Source: Lachnospiraceae bacterium
GTDB lineage: Bacteria > Bacillota > Clostridia > Lachnospirales > Lachnospiraceae
Assembly: GCA_017623215.1 (NCBI GenBank)
Contig: JAGAPO010000052.1
Location: 17,486-81,485, forward strand
Length of the DNA stretch: 64,000 nucleotides
Reading direction: 5' to 3'
Positions 1-9,405 of the stretch are shown in pieces (position 1 is the first letter of the stretch; every line of letters starts with the position of its first letter). Made by a program: the position numbers and the translations under genes. The notes under the pieces were generated by a model. That model did not search any database. It was not told where the DNA came from and worked only from the letters and a program-made list of their open reading frames with translations.

Positions 1-1
1 T

Positions 2-52
2 GTTGTTTCGTCTGCGGTTGATAAGGCGGTAACGCTGATTCCGAACGCATAA
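2..52 (+). CDS. 3' end of a phage gene, partial
   Basis: The window opens inside an open frame that ends with residues VDKAVTLIPNA and a TAA at 50-52. It lies 18 bases before the head-tail connector gene. In siphovirus gene order this position is normally occupied by the major capsid protein or a small head decoration/Ig-like protein. Only about 16 residues are visible, so the product cannot be identified; the assignment to the head module is inferred from order alone. Confidence 0.5.
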   Translation, partial: VVSSAVDKAVTLIPNA

Positions 53-70
53 GGAAGGGAGCCGGTACGA

Positions 71-445
71 ATGAGAATCTACGCGGATGATACTTTTTAC
101 CAGGAATCATATCTGGAAGGAAGACAGCCGGTCATTCGAACCGGCTTCTCCTTTTATGTCAGGGAGGCAAGCCGGATACTGGACCAGTATACATTCGGCC
201 GACTGAACGAGCTGGATGAAGTACCGGATGATGTAAAACTGTGCTGCTGCGAGCTTGCGGAGCTTGGATACCGGCAGGATGAGCGGGAAAGGCAGACGGA
301 GGGCGGGAAAACTTCCGAGAAAGTAGGTACCTATTCTGTCACCTATGCATCCGAACAGACCGCAGAACAGGAAACCGCGTCAGGAATTCGCTGCATTCTT
401 GCAAAATGGCTTGGCAATACCGGTCTGTTATACCAGGGGGTGTAA
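71..445 (+). CDS. phage head-tail connector (gp6-like)
   Basis: A 124-residue protein that by size, position and pattern resembles gp6-like head-tail connectors, which form the ring closing the filled capsid and receiving the tail. The N-terminus is short and helical; the middle contains DVKLCCCELAELGYR, typical of the helix-rich connector fold, and the C-terminus has the TYSVTYAS strand seen in this family. The start is ATG at 71 behind AAGGAAGGGAG. The next gene begins 2 bases after its stop, so the two are co-translated. The family call is from recalled pattern, not a search. Confidence 0.7.
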   Translation: MRIYADDTFYQESYLEGRQPVIRTGFSFYVREASRILDQYTFGRLNELDEVPDDVKLCCCELAELGYRQDERERQTEGGKTSEKVGTYSVTYASEQTAEQETASGIRCILAKWLGNTGLLYQGV

Positions 446-447
446 GG

Positions 448-831
448 ATGTATACAAATTCGGATGTTACCTTGTATCTATACAGGAAAGAGAAGGAAAC
501 AGAGTGGTATGAGCGGCACGCAGTAAACGAAGTGTTTTGGGATGATGTCAGACAGGCCAATTACTCGAAGACCGGGCTTGTGAATACGGATTCGGTCCTT
601 CTTGTGATACCGCTTTCCGGCATGGGAGGAGAACCGATTCTATTTACACCCGGCAAGGATTTGGCCGTGAAAGGAATCATCGATTTCGAATTTGACCATA
701 CGGATGAGAAGACCATATCGGAATCTCTTCGCCGGCTGAAGGAACGGTATCATCCGGTAACTGTGATGTCCGTAGATGAGAAACTGTATGGAAGTCCATG
801 TATGCAGCATATCGAATTATCGTGTAAGTGA
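448..831 (+). CDS. phage protein, DUF6751-like
   Basis: A 127-residue protein between the connector and minor capsid genes. It resembles the DUF6751 family found at this place in Clostridia siphoviruses; a head-completion or stopper role is inferred from order only. The frame is open upstream to 406, but the ATG at 448 is preferred because it sits just after the stop of the previous gene and has a GGGGGTGTAAGG ribosome binding site. No catalytic motif was seen. Confidence 0.6.
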   Translation: MYTNSDVTLYLYRKEKETEWYERHAVNEVFWDDVRQANYSKTGLVNTDSVLLVIPLSGMGGEPILFTPGKDLAVKGIIDFEFDHTDEKTISESLRRLKERYHPVTVMSVDEKLYGSPCMQHIELSCK

Positions 832-841
832 GGTGTGGCGT

Positions 842-1300
842 ATGTTTGACGCGGAAGAAAATATCCCTTCTCCCGATGAACTGATTCGAAGATGCGGGCT
901 TCAGCGATACGGTCCCGTGCAGACAGCGGTAGACAGTGAATGTATCCGCATGATGGAACCCTACACGCCGATGAGGAACGGAGAGCTGATTGCGTCAGTA
1001 ACGCGGGAAACGGTTATCGGAAGCGGAATCATCCGCCAAAACGTACCGTATGCGCATTACCAGTATGAAGGGATAATTTATGTGGATCCGAAAACCGGAG
1101 CCGCTGGGTTCCTTGATAAAAACGGAATGTGGAAATCAAGAAAGAATGTCACGAAGATTCCTACGGACCGTCCGCTCACTTATTACGGAGGAGGAAAGCG
1201 CGGAAAGAAATGGTTTGACCGTATGAAGGCGGACCATATGGATGATATAAAACAGGTGGCGCTTGCGGAAATCGAGAAAGCAAAGGCAGGAAATTCATGA
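842..1300 (+). CDS. phage minor capsid / head-closure protein
   Basis: A 152-residue protein with the pattern of the minor capsid proteins encoded between connector and tail terminator in Firmicute siphoviruses (HK97 gp10-like role). The motif EPYTPMRNGELIAS followed by VPYAHYQYEG is characteristic. The start is ATG 842, preceded by GTGAGGTGTGG; the frame is open further up to 776, but that overlaps the previous gene. It overlaps the next gene by 4 bases (ATGA), which indicates translational coupling. Confidence 0.7.
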   Translation: MFDAEENIPSPDELIRRCGLQRYGPVQTAVDSECIRMMEPYTPMRNGELIASVTRETVIGSGIIRQNVPYAHYQYEGIIYVDPKTGAAGFLDKNGMWKSRKNVTKIPTDRPLTYYGGGKRGKKWFDRMKADHMDDIKQVALAEIEKAKAGNS

Positions 1301-1737
1301 ATATTATTGAAAAAACAAAAGAAATTTTGACTGGCTATGAAAAAATATCAGAATTCAGCCATTGTGTTCATGTGGATTATACGGCGCCAAATCCAACGAA
1401 TTACGGATTATCCTCCACAGGAGACCGGCTGATAAAAGAAGATATTCTTGGAAATGAGCTTCGACAGCATAATTTTGTGCTGTATGCGGTGAACCAGTCG
1501 TTTAATGATTTTGACCGTCTTGCGAACAGTACTTTCCTGCTGGATCTGAATTACTGGCTGGAATCGCAGAAAGGTCATGAGGTAACAGTAACGGTAAATG
1601 GGGTGGTATATCAGGCAGTGATTACGAAGCTGTGGTCCGCAAACGGAATGATGTATTCCGTTCCATCCGGGGACATGAATGACGGTGTATCCTATCAGCT
1701 GCAGATTTACGCCCAGTATAAAGTCAGAAAGGTGTGA
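1297..1737 (+). CDS. phage minor capsid / tail terminator-like protein
   Basis: A 146-residue protein in the position of the tail terminator, which stops tail-tube growth and joins tail to head. The sequence (VDYTAPNPTNYGLSSTGD, then ESQKGHEVTVTVNGVVYQAVITKLWSAN split around position 90-115) matches the minor capsid 3-like proteins of Firmicute phages as I recall them. The start overlaps the previous stop by 4 bases. Function is inferred from order and pattern. Confidence 0.65.
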   Translation: MNIIEKTKEILTGYEKISEFSHCVHVDYTAPNPTNYGLSSTGDRLIKEDILGNELRQHNFVLYAVNQSFNDFDRLANSTFLLDLNYWLESQKGHEVTVTVNGVVYQAVITKLWSANGMMYSVPSGDMNDGVSYQLQIYAQYKVRKV

Positions 1738-1744
1738 GAGAATA

Positions 1745-2242
1745 GTGAAGTTAGAAAGAAAGGCACTTGCCCACTACTTAAACAGCGAATTTGGAGGGAC
1801 GGCTTCCGGTGCGTCCTGGTTTCTTCTCGGTGCGGATATGGAAGAACTGTCTGTGGAACTGAATCCGGACATGGAGCCGTTTAAGAATATCCTCGGGCAG
1901 TCAAGAGTCAGAGATAACGGATATGAGCCGCAGACAACCGCGGACCCTTACTACGCAAATCCGGAAGACAGCATATACGAACCCATTCGGGATATCGCTA
2001 TGGAGCGCAAGACCGGAGACGCATGCAAGACACAGATCCTCGAAGTGATTATCGAGGATACCAAAGCAACTTCTCATCCCGCATATATTGAGGATGTTAT
2101 CGTAAAGCCTACGTCGTACGGCGGTGATACGACAGGAATCACCATCCCGTTTGATATCTATTTTTGCGGAAACCGGAAGAAAGGAACGGTAAAGCTCGAA
2201 GCCGGAGTTCCTACATTCACAGAAGCATCCGCGACAGTGTAA
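1745..2242 (+). CDS. phage major tail (tube) protein
   Basis: A 165-residue protein that by order and composition is the major tail tube protein, the repeating subunit of the long non-contractile tail. It starts at GTG 1745 after a GTGTGAGAG sequence; the frame is open back to 1679, but that lies inside the preceding gene. Features are the acidic N-terminal half, the segment ADPYYANPEDSIYEPI, and a beta-rich C-terminal half ending in a short linker. The next gene starts 52 bases downstream. Confidence 0.7.
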   Translation: MKLERKALAHYLNSEFGGTASGASWFLLGADMEELSVELNPDMEPFKNILGQSRVRDNGYEPQTTADPYYANPEDSIYEPIRDIAMERKTGDACKTQILEVIIEDTKATSHPAYIEDVIVKPTSYGGDTTGITIPFDIYFCGNRKKGTVKLEAGVPTFTEASATV

Positions 2243-2294
2243 ATTTTAACAGCGGGCAGGGTAAAACCTGTCCGCGGAAAAGGAGAAAGCAGCG

Positions 2295-2729
2295 ATGTTT
2301 AATATTAATATCGATGACGGATATAAAGAGTTTACCATAAATAATGATCCAAACCGGGTAATCCGGTTCAATCCGGCAGATATAGCCATAATCGAACGAT
2401 TTGATACTGCCGGACGTGTCATGAAAGAAGCAGCCGAAGCAGTTTCCGATATTCCTCTGCAGCCGGATGGAAGCACGTCGATACAGGATGCAGCGTACGC
2501 AGTAGCGAAAGTCAATCAGACTATTCGGGAACAGATTGACTATATCTTTAATTATCCGGTCAGCGATGCAGTATTCGGTAACCAGTCTCCGCTTGCATCG
2601 GTGGGAGGAATTCCGTTGTTTGAACAGTTCTTAACGGCAGCAATCGCTTACGTAAAAACAGAAATACGGTCGGAGCAGAGAGCGAGCGCGGCACGAATCG
2701 AGAAGTATACGAACGGAGTGGTTGGATGA
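2295..2729 (+). CDS. phage tail assembly chaperone, first subunit
   Basis: A 144-residue protein between the tail tube and the Gp15-like gene, the position of the gpG-type tail assembly chaperone that coats the tape measure during tail assembly. It has the expected mixed alpha-helical sequence with a basic C-terminus. A GGAGAAAGCAGCG ribosome binding site precedes ATG 2295. It overlaps the next gene by ATGA, so here the pair is coupled by overlap; no slippery frameshift site of the gpG/gpGT type was seen. Confidence 0.6.
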   Translation: MFNINIDDGYKEFTINNDPNRVIRFNPADIAIIERFDTAGRVMKEAAEAVSDIPLQPDGSTSIQDAAYAVAKVNQTIREQIDYIFNYPVSDAVFGNQSPLASVGGIPLFEQFLTAAIAYVKTEIRSEQRASAARIEKYTNGVVG

Positions 2730-3316
2730 TAGGCTCCCTTCCAAAGTCACTGGATGTCTCCGGAGTTTCTTATCCGATTCGAACTGATTTTCGAATTGCG
2801 CTGCGGATTCTTCAGGCATGGAGCGATCCGGATCTGAATGATAGGGAGCGCATTGCGGTTATGATGCTGTGTCTATATGAAACATTGCCTCCAAAGGAGC
2901 AATGGGAAGAGGCAGGAAAACAGGCCGTTTGGTTCATTGATGGAGGACCTATGGTTTTAGAGAACAATCCAAGGCGCTATGGGAGAGTAATGGACTGGGA
3001 ACAGGATGAGCCGATTATCTTTGCCGCGGTAAATAAAGTGGCAGGATATGAGACAAGAGCGCAGAACTATATTCACTGGTGGACGTTTCTCGGGCTGTAC
3101 AGTGAGATTGGAGAAAGCGTATATGCTTCCGTTCTTTCTATCCGGATGAAAAAGCGTAAAAACCGCAAGCTTACAAAATACGAAGAAGAATTCTATCGTG
3201 AGAATCGGTCGTTGATTGATTTGAAACAAAAATTATCGGAAGAGGAACGTAAGGGAATGGATGAGCTCAATGAGCTTCTATGCCAGAAGAGGCCTTTGGA
3301 CAGGAAGGTAAATTAA
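2726..3316 (+). CDS. phage Gp15-family tail assembly chaperone
   Basis: A 196-residue protein matching the bacteriophage Gp15 family by the features YPIRTDFRIALRILQAW near the N-terminus, RVMDWEQDEPIIFAAVN in the middle and NYIHWWTFLGLY near residue 118. It lies directly upstream of the tape measure gene, where the second chaperone (gpT-like) is expected. Translation is coupled to the gene before through ATGA. The charged, helical C-terminus fits a chaperone that binds the tape measure. Confidence 0.75.
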   Translation: MIGSLPKSLDVSGVSYPIRTDFRIALRILQAWSDPDLNDRERIAVMMLCLYETLPPKEQWEEAGKQAVWFIDGGPMVLENNPRRYGRVMDWEQDEPIIFAAVNKVAGYETRAQNYIHWWTFLGLYSEIGESVYASVLSIRMKKRKNRKLTKYEEEFYRENRSLIDLKQKLSEEERKGMDELNELLCQKRPLDRKVN

Positions 3317-3346
3317 TCGGCATAAGGCCGGAAGGAGGTGAGAGAA

Positions 3347-6300
3347 ATGGCAGACGGAAGTTTGGTATTTGACACCAGGATAGATACCAGAGAATTTATC
3401 AAGGGAAGCATCACATTAAGAAGCCAGGCAGGCAAGATAGTGGATGCTGTAAAGAAAGCCGGAAAAGAGGTTCAGAAAGCGTTAGAGCCGGATACAAACG
3501 GTATTCAGTCCGGTGCGAAGAGAATGCAGGACAGCCTGCAGCAGGTACAGGAACAGGCAAGGCAGACCGGACAGGCAACGGAACAAGAGTTTCACAGGGT
3601 GGAAACAAAGGCGAAAACGAGTGCTCAGGCAGCCGAAACAGCCGGAGAGAAGCTACAGGAAGCATTGAATGTAGACAGCGCATCCGCGTCCGGAGCGGCG
3701 CAGGAAGTAAAAGAGCAGCTGGAATCCGTAGGCACGAAGGCAGATGAGACAAAAGCCAGAATAGAGCAAATTCTGAATGACGGAGAACGTTCTGCTAAGA
3801 GTAAGGCAGCTGCGATTGCAGCGATTTATAAAAAGCAGGGGCTGAATCAGAGCGATGCATTTAAAAAGGCATGGGAACATATCGAACGGAGCTCGAAACA
3901 GTCCAATGAATCTATCCGGAAGGATACGGAAAAGACCGCAAAGCAGATGAAAAAGCAGATGAACAGCGCTGCTGATTCGGTGGGAAAGTGCTTTTCCGGT
4001 ATGTCCGGTCAGATTTCCCATGTGTTCAAGCGGTTAGGCGGCATGCTGGCAGGGACTCTGGCAGCCGGGAAGCTCGTCAGCCTTGGAAAAGAAGCCATTA
4101 CGTATGCATCCGATTTGCAGGAAGTCCAAAATGTAGTTGATACCGCTTTTGGGAATATGGCCGATAAGATGGAGCAGTTTTCCGATACCAGTATTGAAAT
4201 GTATGGTATTTCGAAGCTGACCGCGAAAGAGATGGGAAGCACCTATATGGCAATGGCGAAAGGAATCGGCCTTGCCTCAGAAGAAGCATCCGATATGGCG
4301 CTGAACACAACGGCAAGAACAGCGGACATTATGTCGTTCTACAATAAATCGGCATCGGAAGCCCAGACGATGATGAAGAGCATCTATACCGGTGAAACGG
4401 AATCGCTGAAAGCTATCGGCGTAGTCATGACAGAAGCCAATCTTCAGAACTTCGCATATACGAAAGGGATCCAGAAAAAGATTTCCGCAATGACAGAGCA
4501 AGAAAAGGTTATGCTTCGTTATGAATATGTCATGAATCAGACCGCTCTTGCGGAAGGCGATTTCTCAAAAACATCCGGTTCCTGGGCAAACCAGACGAGG
4601 ATACTATCCGAGCAATTCAAAGAGCTTCTTGGAATCGTAGGAAGCGGATTGATGCAGGTACTGCTTCCCGGCATCAAACTGCTGAACGCCGCGCTTGCAA
4701 GGTTGATTCAATTTGCCGCTGCCGCAGGGGAAACTCTCTCAAAACTGTTCGGTGTGGATGCGGGAACATCAAGTGCCGCCGCAGTTGCAGAGGATGCGGA
4801 TGCTGCAGCCGGAGCCCTGGAAGACATGACCGATGCACAAACAGAAGCGGCAAGGGCGACAACCGGGATTGATGAACTGAATATCATTAGCGATGACTCT
4901 GATAATGCTTCATCCGGAAGCGGGAATACCTCGACAGGAAGCGGCATGTCAGGGATTGCAAATGAAATCCGGGAAGAAGAAGCGGCAATCGATAAGGTAA
5001 ACAGTAAAATCCAGGCGTTGATTGACAAGGGAAAAGAATTAGCCGGTGTCTTCAGCACTGGATTCTGGGATGGATTCGGAGATGTCAGCGTTCTAAGTTC
5101 GGTTCAGCAGTCCATCGACAGAATAAAAGGATCCGTATCTGATATATTCTCCAGTGAAGAGACAGCCGTTTCTGTAGATACATTCGTGCAGAAAACGCTT
5201 AGCAGCTTAGGAACTATATCAGGTTCGGCACTGTCAATCGGAGTGAGTCTTGCAGACAATCTGCTTGGAGGCATCGGTTTATATACAGAACAGAACTCGG
5301 GAGGCATCAAGGACCATATAGCCGGATTATTTGACCTGTCCGGGCGCGCCTCGGAGATATCTGCCAAGTTCTCCAGTACCGCTTCGGAAATATTCAGTTC
5401 ATTGCGTTCCGAACCCGCCAAACAGGTGACAGCGGATATAATCGCATTGTTCTCGGAAGGATTCTTCGGAGTAACTGAATTAACCGGTAAATTTACTCTT
5501 GATGTGGCAGATACACTGATTTCGCCGTTCGAAGATAACAAAGAAGAAATCCGTAAAACATTGGAAGATACCTACGCGGCAGTAGAACCGATTATAAAAA
5601 GTCTGGATGAGCTTGTTGAGGATTCGTTTACGAATATCCAGGAAACCTATGACGAATCCGTTGCTCCGACTTTTAAATCATTAAAGGAAGGATTCTCTGA
5701 AATTGTGGAAGAAACTACGGAAGGATATAACGAACATATCCTTCCGGTCATTAATGATTTCGGAGAAAAATTCAAGGAATTCAAGGATGAGCATCTACAG
5801 CCTTTGATTGATAAGTTCTTAGATTTTGCGGCCAAAGTATCGGAAGCGGTTGATGCGATTTGGGGCGTTCTTGAGCCTCTTATCATTTGGTTTATTGAAA
5901 AGGTATTTCCGGTGATCGCGCAAGGATTATCTGATTCCGGAGATGATTTCTTTGAATTTTGGGGAATGGTTAGTGATGTGGTTGGATTTATCTTTGATGC
6001 TCTCGGCGGGTTAGTGCAATTTATATCCGGTGTATTAACCGGTGACTGGGAAGGAGCATGGGAAGGAATCAAAGAGATCTTTGAAGGAGTATGGAACGGT
6101 ATCAAGGCAATTTTTGATTTTATCATGGATAAAATCGTGGACCACATGAAATCGAAGCTTGAGGAGATGGGCTTTGATTGGGATGAAACCTGGGAAACAA
6201 TCAAAAGCGTAATCAATAGTATCCTCGGCGGAATCGAAGGAATGGCAAACGGCGCTGTCCGCGGAATAAATCGTATCATTGACGCCATTAACGGGTTGTC

Positions 6301-6685
6301 CTTCGACATCCCGGACTGGGTTCCCGGATTTGGTGGTAAGACCTTCGGATTCAATATCAAGACATTGGGTGAAGTCAGCATCCCGCGTCTTGCGCAGGGA
6401 GGATTCGTACCGGCGAACACGCCGAGGCTTGCCATGATTGGCGATAACCGTACCCAGGGAGAGATTGTATCACCGGAGGACAGGCTGCAGGAAATGGCCA
6501 TGCAGGCCGCCGCGATGGCAAGCCAGAATAATCTGACCGGACAGTATCTGCAGATTATGATTGAGCTGCTGCGGCAGATTATCGAACTGATAGAGAATTT
6601 TGACCTTGTGGTCAATATCGACATCCGGGAGCTCAGGAAGAAGTTGAAGGATCTGGAGCTTCGGACCGGTTACGGGTTTACCTGA
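3347..6685 (+). CDS. phage tail tape measure protein
   Basis: A 1112-residue protein that sets tail length and is ejected ahead of DNA. The first 210 residues are Ala/Gln/Lys-rich coiled coil. Residues about 240-500 carry the TP901-type tape measure core with LASEEASDMALNTTARTADI-like helices and IYTGETESLKAIGVVMTEAN. Hydrophobic segments near 430-470 and 840-920 would cross or fuse with the membrane. The C-terminus contains the conserved GGFVPANTPRLAMIGDN. ATG 3347 is chosen over GTG 3338 because GGAGG lies 8 bases upstream. No peptidase or transglycosylase domain was recognised. Confidence 0.9.
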   Translation: MADGSLVFDTRIDTREFIKGSITLRSQAGKIVDAVKKAGKEVQKALEPDTNGIQSGAKRMQDSLQQVQEQARQTGQATEQEFHRVETKAKTSAQAAETAGEKLQEALNVDSASASGAAQEVKEQLESVGTKADETKARIEQILNDGERSAKSKAAAIAAIYKKQGLNQSDAFKKAWEHIERSSKQSNESIRKDTEKTAKQMKKQMNSAADSVGKCFSGMSGQISHVFKRLGGMLAGTLAAGKLVSLGKEAITYASDLQEVQNVVDTAFGNMADKMEQFSDTSIEMYGISKLTAKEMGSTYMAMAKGIGLASEEASDMALNTTARTADIMSFYNKSASEAQTMMKSIYTGETESLKAIGVVMTEANLQNFAYTKGIQKKISAMTEQEKVMLRYEYVMNQTALAEGDFSKTSGSWANQTRILSEQFKELLGIVGSGLMQVLLPGIKLLNAALARLIQFAAAAGETLSKLFGVDAGTSSAAAVAEDADAAAGALEDMTDAQTEAARATTGIDELNIISDDSDNASSGSGNTSTGSGMSGIANEIREEEAAIDKVNSKIQALIDKGKELAGVFSTGFWDGFGDVSVLSSVQQSIDRIKGSVSDIFSSEETAVSVDTFVQKTLSSLGTISGSALSIGVSLADNLLGGIGLYTEQNSGGIKDHIAGLFDLSGRASEISAKFSSTASEIFSSLRSEPAKQVTADIIALFSEGFFGVTELTGKFTLDVADTLISPFEDNKEEIRKTLEDTYAAVEPIIKSLDELVEDSFTNIQETYDESVAPTFKSLKEGFSEIVEETTEGYNEHILPVINDFGEKFKEFKDEHLQPLIDKFLDFAAKVSEAVDAIWGVLEPLIIWFIEKVFPVIAQGLSDSGDDFFEFWGMVSDVVGFIFDALGGLVQFISGVLTGDWEGAWEGIKEIFEGVWNGIKAIFDFIMDKIVDHMKSKLEEMGFDWDETWETIKSVINSILGGIEGMANGAVRGINRIIDAINGLSFDIPDWVPGFGGKTFGFNIKTLGEVSIPRLAQGGFVPANTPRLAMIGDNRTQGEIVSPEDRLQEMAMQAAAMASQNNLTGQYLQIMIELLRQIIELIENFDLVVNIDIRELRKKLKDLELRTGYGFT

Positions 6686-6703
6686 TGAAAGGAGGCGGGA
6701 ATT

Positions 6704-7087
6704 ATGGCAGGGATGATATACATCAACGGGAAAGAGTTCCCGGCTCCCGACCGCGGGCTCGGCTTTACTGTTTCTACCAATGTCAGCGACGGACGGAACG
6801 CGTTAGGGGAATTCGTCGGGCAGCGCGTCGGCCGCGACCAGTACAAAATTGACGGGATGCAATGGACGTTCCTTGATGCCGCTACTTGGGCAGCGATTCT
6901 GCAGGAATTCTCCCAGTTCGTTGTCGTTGTGAAATTCCCTGACATGGTGCGGAATGACTGGATTACGCTGCGGATGTATCCGGGAAACCGGACCGCGGTT
7001 CCGTGGGAGATTGACCCGAATACGATGCTTCCGACCGTATACGCGGACTGTAAGGTCAACATCATCGACTGCGGGGAGGTGGATTGA
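6704..7087 (+). CDS. phage tail protein, DUF6711-like
   Basis: A 127-residue protein directly after the tape measure, at the place of a distal-tail adaptor. The N-terminus MAGMIYINGKEFPAPDRG and the later WITLRMYPGN are typical of DUF6711 proteins of Firmicute siphoviruses. AAAGGAGGCGGG precedes ATG 6704. Its TGA shares one base with the ATG of the next gene. A role as distal tail hub is inferred from order only. Confidence 0.65.
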   Translation: MAGMIYINGKEFPAPDRGLGFTVSTNVSDGRNALGEFVGQRVGRDQYKIDGMQWTFLDAATWAAILQEFSQFVVVVKFPDMVRNDWITLRMYPGNRTAVPWEIDPNTMLPTVYADCKVNIIDCGEVD

Positions 7088-9405
7088 TGCAGGCAGCAAG
7101 CGAAGCGTATAAGGCTGTCATGAAGGAAAAATGTCGGAATGTCTGTTCCTATGTCCGCGTTACGCTTGGCGTGGTCAATCAGGAGGCACAGTCCGGCGCC
7201 TGCGTATCAAGTCCAGAGGCGTATACCTATTTTTCCAATGTGAAAAAGCCGTTTGACAATTACAGCGTAACCGAACGATATGCGCTGTGCGAGGAAGATT
7301 TCTGCCCGGTGGACGGAAGCTGTTATTTCCTTCCGCGGGAAGGGGACCCCATTGTCCTGAATCAAGGTCTTATCACGGAAGCGATTCTCGGAACGATTGA
7401 GATCCGGTTTCCCTACGCGATGGACCTGAAAGGCCTGACAATTGAGTTCGGGAACACCTATCCGGTGGACTTTTCCATCCTTTCCGATGTAGATTCAGTG
7501 GAGGTAATCGGAAATACTTCCGGCCATTATGTAACGGAGCTGATATTTCACAGTGCGACATTTTTGCGCATTGTACCGGCATCCATGAGCAACGGGAACG
7601 GCAGGCTGCATATCGAACAGATTACCATGGGAATCGGCCTGTATTTTGACGGGAAGCGCCTTCTTGCAACTTCGAAGCGTGAGCATGTCAGCCCGATATC
7701 CGAAGAAATACCGACATTGGATTACACCGCATCCATGACCAATCAGGACCGTATGTTCGACGTGGAAAACGAGAACTCAGTCCTTCATTTTTTGCAAATC
7801 GGGCAAAGCGTGGAAGTGGAATACGGTCAGGAGCTTCCGGACGGAAGCGTGGAATGGATACCAGGGCTTTTCCTGCTGCTGCGGGAATGGTCAGCGGATG
7901 ACGATGAAATGAGCATATCCGCTTCTGACCGGTTTGAGGACCTGAATGAGACATACTACCGCGGGGCCTATCATCCGGATGGCGTCAGCCTGTTTGAGCT
8001 TGCTGTGGAAGTGCTGACGGACGCGGGGCTCGACGACCGGGAATACTGGTTAGATCCCTGCCTTAAGAGCGTTATCGTACACAATCCGATTCCGGTCACG
8101 ACCCACAAGGAAGCGATTCAGATGATAGCGAACGCGGGACGCTGCGCGCTGATGCAGGACCGGAACGGACGGATCCGGCTGAAATCCTCGTTCCATCCGG
8201 TCATGACAGCGTCCTCGGATAATGCGGCTTATTTCTCCGATACATCCGGCATCCTGGAAGAATCCGAAAAAGACAGCTATGCGCTTGCCGGTAGGAATTT
8301 GACGGATGTTATATCCAATCAGTATTTCCTTCCGCGGGAAGGAAGCGCGGAATACCGGAATGTGGGATATGTCAGTAAGTACGCTGCCGGCTCCGACGGA
8401 ACCTTCCCGCAGAATCCTACAGTCGAAATCCATTCGGAAGCCGCTGTGAAATGCTTCGGCCTGACGCTGAAATTCGGCAAGGTTCCGCCGAAGGAAATGC
8501 AAATCCATACTTACCTGGATGGCACCTTCATGGAATCATTCCCGGTATCCGGTTTAACGGAAACGACGGAAATCAATCACGAGTTCCCGGAGTTTGACCG
8601 GATGGTATTGGAGTTTCTGACGCATGAAGCAGGACAGGAAAGCAGCCTTGTATTTTACATCGATGAGGAAGGCAGCTATCTTACCGATGAAAACGGATAT
8701 TTCCTGGTAGAAGGCAATTCGGACGAATCCGCCGGCGGAGGGCTCCGGGTCATCCTGCATCAAGTCCGGTTCGGCCAGAGTACGGATTATCGGCTGGAAT
8801 ACGGCGTGGAGCTGACGAAAACGCCCAAGGGGACGCAGCTTGCGAAAACGAAGACGCTGCAGATCGTTCGGACCATTTACACAGAGGGGACGGAGCGAAA
8901 AGAAATCGCAAAGGAAACAGTTTCCGGTGACGGGTCCTATCTTCTGCGGTGGAGTAATCCGGCATCCGGGATTCAGTGTACCATTACAGACGCGCAGGAT
9001 GGCCAGACAGCGGTTATCGCGGAACAGGGCAGTTATTACGCGATAGTTTTAGTTTCCGGCATTTCCGGCTCTGCTGAGATTGCCATAACCGGTCAGGAGT
9101 ATACGATAACGGAGGGAATCCGTACCAAGGAGCTAAGCCCGTCCGGGACCGTCCGGAGCTGGAAGAATCCGCTGATATCGGAGGATTCCCACGCCGCGCG
9201 GCTTGCGGACTGGATCGGCGATTACCTTTCATCTGACCGGGAATATGATATCTCCTACCGCGGGGAACCGCGAATCGATGGGAATGACAGTGTTTATCTG
9301 GAGAATAAATACATCCCGGATATGATGGTGCGAGTCGAGGACCATACATTAAATACCAGCCGGGGAGCGTTAAGCGGCAGCGTCAAGGCAAGGAGAGTGA
9401 TATAA
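7087..9405 (+). CDS. phage tail / baseplate hub protein (Tal-like)
   Basis: A 772-residue protein in the slot of the tail-associated hub/lysin (Tal, gp18-like) that connects tail tip and fibres. The N-terminal half has beta-rich segments resembling the hub fold (TLDYTASMTNQDRMFDVENE about residue 215, then a GLFLLLREWSADDDEMSISASDRF segment about 255). The C-terminal part contains fibronectin-like beta repeats. No peptidase motif was seen, so enzymatic activity is not claimed. The ATG at 7087 overlaps the preceding TGA; an in-frame TTG at 7084 is also possible. The next gene starts directly after the TAA. Confidence 0.75.
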   Translation: MQAASEAYKAVMKEKCRNVCSYVRVTLGVVNQEAQSGACVSSPEAYTYFSNVKKPFDNYSVTERYALCEEDFCPVDGSCYFLPREGDPIVLNQGLITEAILGTIEIRFPYAMDLKGLTIEFGNTYPVDFSILSDVDSVEVIGNTSGHYVTELIFHSATFLRIVPASMSNGNGRLHIEQITMGIGLYFDGKRLLATSKREHVSPISEEIPTLDYTASMTNQDRMFDVENENSVLHFLQIGQSVEVEYGQELPDGSVEWIPGLFLLLREWSADDDEMSISASDRFEDLNETYYRGAYHPDGVSLFELAVEVLTDAGLDDREYWLDPCLKSVIVHNPIPVTTHKEAIQMIANAGRCALMQDRNGRIRLKSSFHPVMTASSDNAAYFSDTSGILEESEKDSYALAGRNLTDVISNQYFLPREGSAEYRNVGYVSKYAAGSDGTFPQNPTVEIHSEAAVKCFGLTLKFGKVPPKEMQIHTYLDGTFMESFPVSGLTETTEINHEFPEFDRMVLEFLTHEAGQESSLVFYIDEEGSYLTDENGYFLVEGNSDESAGGGLRVILHQVRFGQSTDYRLEYGVELTKTPKGTQLAKTKTLQIVRTIYTEGTERKEIAKETVSGDGSYLLRWSNPASGIQCTITDAQDGQTAVIAEQGSYYAIVLVSGISGSAEIAITGQEYTITEGIRTKELSPSGTVRSWKNPLISEDSHAARLADWIGDYLSSDREYDISYRGEPRIDGNDSVYLENKYIPDMMVRVEDHTLNTSRGALSGSVKARRVI

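Noticed and set aside
5647..6624. 325-residue open frame on the minus strand
   Set aside because: It is fully antisense to the tape measure gene, has Ser/Ile-rich sequence typical of reversed coding DNA and no ribosome binding site.
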